From contig JAQSXW010000009.1 of assembly GCA_029256465.1 (NCBI GenBank), positions 1-12,666 of the forward strand: 12,666 nucleotides of DNA. The letters run 5' to 3'. This document shows, in pieces, positions 6,231 to 12,666 of this stretch; position 1 is the stretch's first letter; the number at the start of each line of letters is the position of its first letter. Source of the DNA: Evtepia sp. (GTDB taxonomy: Bacteria; Bacillota; Clostridia; Oscillospirales; Oscillospiraceae). Made by a program: the position numbers and the translations under genes. The notes beneath the pieces are model-generated. The model was given only the letters and a program-made list of their open reading frames with translations, had not been told where the DNA came from and searched no databases.

Positions 6231-8318
6231 TTGAATCCTAACCAAAATAAAGGACCCGAGGGACCGAAAAAGCGCAATTTAATTTTTACAGCTATACTTT
6301 GGGCCATTGGGATCACCATTCTGCTCAATTTTATTGGCATAAAATTGGGTGAATCCCAAGTGAAAGTCATTTCCTATAAAGAATTTATCCAAATGATCGA
6401 AGAAGATAAGATCGCTTCAGTAGAACTTGATAAGAACCAATATACCCTGACAATGAAAGGGCAGACCAATCAAAATGGCACAACAGGGAATGAAACGGAA
6501 TCAACTTCAAATGCTGTTTCCAAGCAGGGAAATCCATCCTTTCAGGATTTGCTGAAAAAGAATACGGCAAAAACGATTGTAACTGCTCCGATTTCGGATG
6601 AACTATTGGCTTCAAGAGTGATGCCCCTTCTGGAAGAACATGGTGTTGACCCAACCTTTGCGATGCCGAAGGAGACATCCTATTTGTTTACCTTCCTTCT
6701 CAATATTGTGCTCCCTATGGTGCTGATTATGGGGTTCTTTTTCCTCATTATGCGCCGGATGGGGGGCGGCATGGGAGGACTTGGCGGAGTCGGTAAGGCA
6801 AATGCAAAAGTATATATGGAACGTTCTACTGGTGTTACGTTTGCTGATGTGGCGGGACAGGATGAAGCAAAGGAGTCCCTTCAGGAAATTATTGATTTCC
6901 TTCATAACCCGAGGAAATACACCGAAATCGGTGCGAAGTTACCCAAAGGTGCATTGCTGGTGGGATCACCGGGTACAGGAAAAACCCTGATGGCGAAGGC
7001 AGTAGCTGGAGAAGCTGGGGTCCCCTTTTTCTCGATATCCGGTTCTGATTTTGTTGAAATGTTTGTAGGTGTGGGTGCTTCTCGTGTGCGTGACCTATTT
7101 AAGGAGGCAGCTAAGGTTGCTCCCTGTATCATCTTCATTGACGAGATTGATACCATTGGGAAAAGTCGAGATAGCCGCCTGGGTGGAAACGACGAACGGG
7201 AACAGACCTTGAATCAGCTCTTGGCGGAACTGGATGGCTTTGACCCCACGAAAGGTGTCATCGTATTGGCTGCCACAAACCGGCCCGAAGTGCTGGATAA
7301 GGCACTGCTTCGTCCTGGCCGTTTTGACCGGAGAATTACCGTAGATCGGCCCAATCTGGCTGGTCGTTTGGCAACCTTGCAGGTACACACCCGTCGCATT
7401 CGGATGGCAGAAGATGTTGATTTAAACAAGATTGCCCAGGCAACTGCTGGCTGTGTTGGTGCAGATTTGGCAAACTTGGTGAATGAAGCTGCACTGAGAG
7501 CAGTTCGTATGGGTCGCCATGCGGTGAACCAGCGAGATCTTTTGGCTTCCTTTGAATTGGTGATTGCCGGTGCTGAAAAGAAGGGGACGGTTCTCACCGA
7601 ACAAGAAAAGAAGCTGATTGCCTATCATGAGGTGGGGCACGCTTTGGTAGCTGCCAAGCAAAAAAACTCAGAGCCAGTGACTAAGATTACAATTGTGCCA
7701 CACACCCAGGGCGCTTTAGGTTACACGATGCAGACCCCCGAGGAGGAACGTTTCCTAATGGATCGGGATGAATTGTACGATAGAATCCGTGTGCTTTTGG
7801 CGGGTCGCTGCGCAGAAGAAGTGGTGTTCCATACTCGTACCACCGGCGCTGCGAACGACATTGAGCGCGCCACAGACTTGGCTAGAAAGATGATCACCAT
7901 GTACGGGATGAGCGACCACTTTGGTATGATGGGTCTGGCTACCGTACAGAATCAGTATCTGGACGGTGCCATGGGGCTTACCTGTGCGCAGGACACTGCA
8001 GCGGATATTGACAAGGAAATTCGGCAGATCATTGACCTCTGCCATGATTCCGTGATTGCCATGCTACAAGAACATCGAGAGAAGCTGGACGAGATTGCTA
8101 CCTACCTCCTAAAAAAGGAGACCATTACCGGAGGAGAACTGATGGCGATCATGGAAGGCCGAAATCCGGAGGAAGCTGCCGAGCCAGAGGAGAAGCCGAT
8201 CGAGAGAGAATGGATTCCTCCAAGAGATCGACCGAAAACTCTATCAGAAGGGGGAGAGGATAATCCGTCTTCTTTGCCGCATCCCCCGGAGAAGGACGAA
8301 CCGCCGGAGATCTTTTGA
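6231..8318 (+). CDS. ftsH: ATP-dependent zinc metalloprotease FtsH
   Basis: FtsH is a hexameric, membrane-anchored AAA+ protease that extracts and degrades membrane proteins and unstable cytosolic regulators. This copy has 695 residues, with a first membrane segment at about 17-37, an extracytoplasmic domain of about 110 residues, and a second segment at about 151-174 followed by the Gly/Met-rich linker [12 protein letters not shown]. The AAA domain has Walker A GSPGTGKT (245-252), pore loop FVG (278-280), Walker B IIFIDE (300-305) and the second region of homology from ATNRP to RPGRFDRR (about 348-368). The protease domain has HEVGH (466-470) with third zinc ligand D543 in [15 protein letters not shown]. 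All catalytic residues are present. The last 45 residues or so are a Pro/Glu-rich tail without known motifs. The TTG start at 6231 is set by AGGAGGG (6216-6222) eight nucleotides upstream. It is transcribed alone, and a hairpin follows it. Confidence 0.97.
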   Translation: MNPNQNKGPEGPKKRNLIFTAILWAIGITILLNFIGIKLGESQVKVISYKEFIQMIEEDKIASVELDKNQYTLTMKGQTNQNGTTGNETESTSNAVSKQGNPSFQDLLKKNTAKTIVTAPISDELLASRVMPLLEEHGVDPTFAMPKETSYLFTFLLNIVLPMVLIMGFFFLIMRRMGGGMGGLGGVGKANAKVYMERSTGVTFADVAGQDEAKESLQEIIDFLHNPRKYTEIGAKLPKGALLVGSPGTGKTLMAKAVAGEAGVPFFSISGSDFVEMFVGVGASRVRDLFKEAAKVAPCIIFIDEIDTIGKSRDSRLGGNDEREQTLNQLLAELDGFDPTKGVIVLAATNRPEVLDKALLRPGRFDRRITVDRPNLAGRLATLQVHTRRIRMAEDVDLNKIAQATAGCVGADLANLVNEAALRAVRMGRHAVNQRDLLASFELVIAGAEKKGTVLTEQEKKLIAYHEVGHALVAAKQKNSEPVTKITIVPHTQGALGYTMQTPEEERFLMDRDELYDRIRVLLAGRCAEEVVFHTRTTGAANDIERATDLARKMITMYGMSDHFGMMGLATVQNQYLDGAMGLTCAQDTAADIDKEIRQIIDLCHDSVIAMLQEHREKLDEIATYLLKKETITGGELMAIMEGRNPEEAAEPEEKPIEREWIPPRDRPKTLSEGGEDNPSSLPHPPEKDEPPEIF

Positions 8319-8371
8319 TCTTATCTATCCCTAGATTGTCCAATTGACGAAAAAATACAGATGAATTTTTT

Positions 8372-8401
8372 GAGCGTATTCGAATTACTTCGAATACGCT
8401 C
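8372..8401 (+). terminator. 13-bp hairpin after ftsH, probable terminator
   Basis: Positions 8372-8384 pair perfectly with 8389-8401 around the loop TTAC, 53 nt past the ftsH stop. The base that follows on plus is C, then TTTCC, so the U tract is poor. Placement between convergent ftsH and the transporter gene supports a terminator role. Confidence 0.55.
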
Positions 8402-8426
8402 CTTTCCTGCTAAGAAATGCTAAAAA

Positions 8427-8462
8427 TTCTCCCCATAATCCTGTTTGAGATTATGGGGAGAA
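8427..8462 (-). terminator. Intrinsic terminator of the EamA transporter gene
   Basis: Positions 8427-8440 pair with 8449-8462 (14 bp, 8-nt loop). On the minus strand the GC-rich 3' arm GGGGAGAA runs into TTTTTAGC, a proper U tract. It begins 8 nt after the transporter stop codon. Confidence 0.85.
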
Positions 8463-8470
8463 CCATTCTA

Positions 8471-9472
8471 TTATTTTGCTGTTGGCGTAGAGAGCGCTGT
8501 TTCATGTCTGCTTCGCAGCATAGTGGGAAGAATACCAGACAAGCTTCCAAGCAGAAAGAAGACAATGCCTACCACCATATTGCTCGTAATTGCCTCGTGT
8601 AAAGCGAGAAAAGCAATGATGGGAGCAAGGATTGGTTTAAAGAAAAAAATGAGATTTGTCATATGTGCATTGGTTTTTTCCATCGCCAGCATGTGGAATA
8701 CATAGCCGGCTGCACTATTAATCAGGCAGATGAATAAGAAATAAGGAAGGGTAGCGCTACTAATGCCTGCAAGAAAGGGAACATCACAAAAGATGGAGAG
8801 TCCAATGGAATGATAGAAGTGCGCTACTGGAACAAGGTGTCCCAGCACAAGCAGGGCAAAAAGCTCCACGCTGCCAAAGAGAAAGCTGAAGCAAGTGACC
8901 ACGATACCACCGTAGGTTTTGGTCATGCGTTTTCCTAAAACGCTGTAAAGGGAGAAAAGCAGGGCACTCATGATCACAAGACCTACGCTTAAGAGGTTCA
9001 CCGTTGTGTTCGATGAAAAAGGATTGATGATGGCGATAATCCCTGAGACTTCGAACAGAAGAGCTAAAATGTTATTCCAGTGAATGGTTTCTCGCAAGAT
9101 CAGAAAGGCCAAAAAGGTGACAAAAATGGGGTTGCCACTGAACAAGACAGCCACAACGTTAGCGTGACCATAAACAACGGATAGCTGAAATAACACCATG
9201 CTCAGGGGAACGCAAAGTAAACCAGTGAGAGCGAAATAGCGCAGGTGGGCGGGAGTAAGCGTTACCTCCTTCTTTTTTAAGGAGGCAATGGCAAAGGGAA
9301 TCAGGCATAGGCCACCAATCAAAAAACGATCAACCGTGATTTGCATGGGATGGAAAACGCCACTGACGGCAGGCAACTTCAGCATGACTTCCATTGTGCT
9401 GAAAATCAGTGTGCTCATAACGATGCTAAAAATGCCGAGTACGCGAGTATTATGCCTCAACTTAGAGTTCAC
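8471..9472 (-). CDS. EamA-type (drug/metabolite transporter superfamily) permease
   Basis: This 333-residue, strongly hydrophobic protein has about ten membrane segments arranged as two EamA repeats (about residues 12-150 and 160-318). Family signs are the N-terminal segment with FSTMEVMLKL, the first-repeat end FLILRETIHWNNILALLFEVSG (about 121-142), and the second-repeat block EKTNAHMTNLIFFFKPILAP followed by FLALHEAI. Such proteins export or import small metabolites; the substrate cannot be predicted and there is no informative neighbour. The start is uncertain. GTG at 9472 gives the length stated but follows an in-frame TAG directly and has no well-spaced Shine-Dalgarno. TTG at 9460 (residue 5) has AGGTG on the coding strand nine nucleotides upstream. 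A short upstream frame ends in a TGA overlapping the GTG, so translational coupling is possible. The gene ends in a strong terminator. Confidence 0.88.
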   Translation of the reverse strand: MNSKLRHNTRVLGIFSIVMSTLIFSTMEVMLKLPAVSGVFHPMQITVDRFLIGGLCLIPFAIASLKKKEVTLTPAHLRYFALTGLLCVPLSMVLFQLSVVYGHANVVAVLFSGNPIFVTFLAFLILRETIHWNNILALLFEVSGIIAIINPFSSNTTVNLLSVGLVIMSALLFSLYSVLGKRMTKTYGGIVVTCFSFLFGSVELFALLVLGHLVPVAHFYHSIGLSIFCDVPFLAGISSATLPYFLFICLINSAAGYVFHMLAMEKTNAHMTNLIFFFKPILAPIIAFLALHEAITSNMVVGIVFFLLGSLSGILPTMLRSRHETALSTPTAK

Positions 9473-9513
9473 CTACCCGTTAAGATTAGCGCAGGAAGCG
9501 CCAATGTTTTCAA
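9469..9513 (-). CDS. Possible 14-codon leader peptide overlapping the transporter start
   Basis: A TTG at 9511-9513 opens a frame reading MKTLALPALILTGR and stopping at a TGA (9469-9471) that overlaps the GTG at 9470-9472 in a GTGA arrangement. AAGGAG on the coding strand (9525-9530) lies 11 nt upstream and has no other obvious start to serve. This fits a short coupled leader peptide. Chance is possible at this length, and no codon-repeat signature of amino-acid attenuation is visible. Confidence 0.35.
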   Translation of the reverse strand: MKTLALPALILTGR

Positions 9514-9535
9514 ATGTTTTGTTGCTCCTTAACAC

Positions 9536-9563
9536 AGTATCACAAAAGCAGCATTAGAATCAA
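9536..9563 (-). promoter_or_regulatory. Candidate promoter of the EamA transporter gene
   Basis: On the minus strand TTGATT (9558-9563) is followed after 16 nt by GATACT (9536-9541), preceded by a TGT extension. Transcription would begin near 9529, next to the AAGGAG of the leader frame, which leaves little room for that ribosome binding site. It is therefore weakly supported. Confidence 0.3.
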
Positions 9564-9573
9564 GGAAAAAGAG

Positions 9574-9609
9574 AAAAAAGGCGGCGCCAGACATCACTTG
9601 TCCAACGCC
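9574..9609 (-). terminator. Terminator of the kinase-like gene
   Basis: On the minus strand GGCGTTGGACA (9599-9609) pairs with TGTCTGGCGCC (9583-9593), including three G-U pairs, around a 5-nt loop. Three nucleotides later comes TTTTTT (9574-9579). It begins 32 nt after the stop of the kinase-like gene. Confidence 0.65.
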
Positions 9610-9640
9610 CTCAAGGAAATGCAATGCCGGGGTAAGCGGA

Positions 9641-10705
9641 CTATGGCTCTACAAGAAGCCGGAAGGCCTGCCCTGGAAGGGCATCAGCCAGACCGATGAG
9701 TAGCGGAGAAAACCCCTCGTTTTTGAAGTGCGGGTCGTCGCACTGAGCGGCAAGCTGTTTCGGTGCCCTTATGGGCAAAGAGACAGTAAACTCTGTACCG
9801 CCGTTTGGACGGTTTGCCGCCATGATGACTCCATGATGAAACAATGCAATGCGATGGGCGATCCAGAGGTCTAGTCCGGCACCTTCGTTGGGACGAGGCA
9901 GAGTGGAAGCACTTTGGTTGGAAAACAAGGAAAGAAGCCGATCCTCGGGAATTGCAAGACCACTATCCCAGACTGAGATCAGTACTCGACCCTTTTTTCG
10001 AATTAGGTTTAACTCTACCGCACCATCTTTCCCTGCAGATTTAATGGCATTGGAAAGGAGGGATAAGACCATGTGCTCCAATAGTTTTTTGTTTCCTGTG
10101 AGAAAAAGGTTGGAAAGCTCAGATCGATAAGTAACGTTAGGACCTTCTTTTGCAATATAAGCGCCAAGTTCGTAAGACAGGACACGGCAGCATAGGGCCA
10201 AGTCAAGAGGACCAAGTGGATACTCCTGCTCCCAATCATCGCAGGAAAGCTCCTGTTGATGGATCATGCGTAAAATACGGTAAATGGCTTGGAGTTGAAT
10301 TGACAAAAGATCTTGATAATCATCTAGTTTTTCTTCCTTGCTTAGGCGATCGGCCAGCTGCTCTGTGGTAGCAGCAAGATTAGATAAATGGCTTCTCATC
10401 TGAGAAGGAACGTTGGAGTGGGCAGAAAAGGTCTCTTGCTTACTGATGGGACGTAGTATCAGAAGCTTGCCGAATTCCAGAACGGAAATCGTAATATGTA
10501 ACCGGACGGCATCCAAGGCGTATTGAATGTCGCCGCTTTGCTCCGGCAGCAGCTCAGAAAGCGTTTGCAAAAAGGTCTTATCCTGAATGAAAATCAGGGC
10601 TTCTCCTGCAGGGTTTGCAAATAGAACTCTTGATTCTTGTAACAAAACAACCGCTTCGGGAAAGGGGTCAAATATCTGATGTAAATTAAAGAGGTTCAGA
10701 TCCAT
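9641..10705 (-). CDS. Soluble histidine-kinase-like protein (PAS-like plus HATPase_c), orphan
   Basis: This is 354 residues from the chosen start. An N-terminal PAS-like part (about 9-88, with DPFPEAVVLLQESRVLFANPAG) is followed by a helical dimerisation-like region (about 100-155) and an HATPase_c domain. The N box is LLSNAIKSA (N219), the G1 box is WDSGLAIPEDRL (D247, G249), the G2 box is GAGLDLWIAHRIALFHHG (275-292), and NGGTEFTVSLP lies near the end. No membrane segment or signal peptide is seen, so it should be cytoplasmic. The usual H box is not recognisable: the closest candidate is H106 in MRSHLSNLAA, which is not followed by an acidic residue. G1 has Ala where DxGxG has its second Gly. 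No response regulator lies nearby. ATG at 10705 is preferred because AGGAG on the coding strand (10714-10718) is eight nucleotides upstream; upstream GTG and ATG codons at 10729 and 10723 lack a ribosome binding site. A phosphatase-biased or non-canonical kinase is possible. Confidence 0.78.
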   Translation of the reverse strand: MDLNLFNLHQIFDPFPEAVVLLQESRVLFANPAGEALIFIQDKTFLQTLSELLPEQSGDIQYALDAVRLHITISVLEFGKLLILRPISKQETFSAHSNVPSQMRSHLSNLAATTEQLADRLSKEEKLDDYQDLLSIQLQAIYRILRMIHQQELSCDDWEQEYPLGPLDLALCCRVLSYELGAYIAKEGPNVTYRSELSNLFLTGNKKLLEHMVLSLLSNAIKSAGKDGAVELNLIRKKGRVLISVWDSGLAIPEDRLLSLFSNQSASTLPRPNEGAGLDLWIAHRIALFHHGVIMAANRPNGGTEFTVSLPIRAPKQLAAQCDDPHFKNEGFSPLLIGLADALPGQAFRLLVEP

Positions 10706-10774
10706 ACTGTATTCTCCTACCATTGGCACTCAAGGTGTAATAGCCCTTTGGGTTCCAATAAAAATAGCAACGAA

Positions 10775-10803
10775 ATCATATCAAACGTTTGTCGGATTTG
10801 CAA
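10775..10803 (-). promoter_or_regulatory. Promoter of the kinase-like gene, with palindrome in the spacer
   Basis: On the minus strand TTGCAA (10798-10803) is followed after 17 nt by TATGAT (10775-10780). Within the spacer lies the perfect 10-bp palindrome CAAACGTTTG (10782-10791), a candidate operator. The leader to the chosen ATG would be about 65 nt. Confidence 0.65.
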
Positions 10804-10878
10804 GGGAAAAATAACCAATAATTCACGAAGAATAACGGGATTTTCTGTTTTTCTCTTCCTTTTCTCATAGAGTTGCGC

Positions 10879-10884
10879 TATAAT
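10879..10884 (+). promoter_or_regulatory. Probable -10 element of the gapA promoter
   Basis: TATAAT at 10879-10884 lies about 100 nt before gapA. The expected -35 position (about 10856-10861) reads TTCCTT, a weak match. No catabolite-response element or CggR-like operator was recognised. Confidence 0.5.
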
Positions 10885-10901
10885 TGTACTGATTGGTTTG
10901 A

Positions 10902-11999
<1,098 letters not shown>

Positions 12000-12015
12000 G
12001 TGTCTAAAATCTTAC

Positions 12016-12055
12016 GAAGGGAACCTTCTGGTGTAGAAGGTTCCCTTCTTTTTTT
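12016..12055 (+). terminator. Intrinsic terminator of gapA
   Basis: Positions 12016-12029 pair perfectly with 12035-12048 (14 bp, 5-nt loop GGTGT) and are followed by seven T residues (12049-12055). It starts 16 nt after the gapA stop. Confidence 0.95.
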
Positions 12056-12234
12056 AAATTGACGACTAGCTTCTATTACAATTGCGTTACATTCAATTGC
12101 AACCTCTAGATAGGGAGGAAAATGCTTGCTATTATGATAAAATAAACCAACTATAATTTCCCTATTTCTTCGTGCAGTTTGCCAAAAGACCGAGAAGAAT
12201 GGGAATTCCAAACACGAAAAAGGAGGGTAGCTTT

Positions 12235-12666
12235 ATGAAGGTGCTGAAGCTTATTGTGGCAATGGCAATCATGATGAGTTTGCTGATCGTCGGCACAAGT
12301 GCTGCGTTTTCAGATCAGGATAAAATAAGGAATACTGAGGCGGTTGAAATAACTGTCGCCCTGAAGATTATCCAAGGAAGGGACAATGGAGTCTTTGATC
12401 CACAAGGGCAAGTAACTCGCGCTGAGATGGCCAAGACGATCTGTATCATCTTGAATAGTGGAAAAGAGCCGACGCTAGGCACAAAGGAGACCTCCAGCTT
12501 TAAGGATATCAAGGGTCACTGGGCGGAGCCTTACATTGAATATTGCACATCCCTCGGCATCGTGTCTGGCATAGGAAACAGTGGCTTCAATCCCGATACG
12601 AGTATCACCTGCACTCAGGCGGCCAAGATGTTGCTTGTTTCTCTGGGCTATGACGCAGAGCGGGAG
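12235..12666 (+). CDS. Exported protein with S-layer homology (SLH) domains, 5' part only
   Basis: The frame is open from ATG at 12235 to the window edge (144 codons), so the C terminus is missing. AGGAGGG (12221-12227) sits seven nucleotides before the start. A signal peptide is clear: Lys at 2 and 5, a hydrophobic core at 6-20, and probable cleavage after A24 in TSAAFS. Two SLH repeats follow. The first (about 25-74) contains VFDPQGQVTRAEMAKTI but lacks the usual HWA start. The second (about 89-139) has FKDIKGHWAEPYIEYCTSLGIVSG and FNPDTSITCTQAAKML, where the TRAE motif is altered to TCTQ. SLH domains usually anchor proteins to pyruvylated wall polysaccharide in Gram-positive cells. The function of the rest cannot be told. 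Upstream, 12056-12234 shows a lone TATAAT at 12152-12157 with no convincing -35, and nothing else. Confidence 0.88.
   Translation, partial: MKVLKLIVAMAIMMSLLIVGTSAAFSDQDKIRNTEAVEITVALKIIQGRDNGVFDPQGQVTRAEMAKTICIILNSGKEPTLGTKETSSFKDIKGHWAEPYIEYCTSLGIVSGIGNSGFNPDTSITCTQAAKMLLVSLGYDAERE

Noticed and set aside
10782..10791. CAAACGTTTG as a catabolite-response (CcpA) site or a second LexA box
   Set aside because: It lacks the TG and CA ends of a cre site, and its half-sites are too close together for GAAC-N4-GTTC.
12113..12144. GGGAGGAAAATG followed by a 7-codon frame upstream of the SLH gene
   Set aside because: The Shine-Dalgarno to ATG spacing is too short, the frame stops after seven codons, and it does not reach the SLH start.

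Overview
The window looks like chromosome from a low-to-mid-GC Gram-positive bacterium of the Bacillota, most likely class Clostridia. The reasons are a Gram-positive-type LexA with an upstream box close to the Bacillus-type SOS consensus, strong AGGAGG-type ribosome binding sites with several TTG/GTG starts, a KamA-like radical SAM enzyme, an Amidase_6 protein and an SLH-domain exported protein. The order within Clostridia is a guess (possibly Oscillospirales-like). No insertion sequence, CRISPR array, tRNA, rRNA or clear prophage gene was seen, so this is mostly core chromosome.

Layout. Positions 1-158 hold a possible 3' end of a plus-strand gene and a perfect 18-bp hairpin separating it from the convergent minus-strand block. 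That block reads leftward from about 5980: rlmB (rRNA 2'-O-methyltransferase), then after 31 nt a 760-residue membrane protein, then lexA with its own promoter and overlapping LexA box, two hairpins, a small amidase-domain protein, and a KamA-family radical SAM protein. A roughly 300-bp divergent promoter region (5923-6230) separates rlmB from plus-strand ftsH. ftsH converges on a minus-strand EamA-type transporter; two hairpins lie between them. Next on the minus strand is an orphan soluble histidine-kinase-like protein. It is divergent from plus-strand gapA, which ends in a textbook terminator. The window closes inside a secreted SLH-domain protein.

Main point of interest. The 760-residue protein between rlmB and lexA keeps the layout of a P1B-type (CPx, heavy-metal) P-type ATPase: eight membrane segments, a Cys-x-Cys-bearing segment, and remnant N and P domains. 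Every catalytic motif is replaced, and a long acidic tail is added at the N terminus. It reads as a pseudo-ATPase that has been kept as an intact open reading frame. Secondary points are a KamA homologue in which the lysine-binding aspartates are not conserved (one is Arg), a kinase-like protein with an altered H box and G1 box, a possible 14-codon leader peptide overlapping the transporter start, and a structured ftsH leader.
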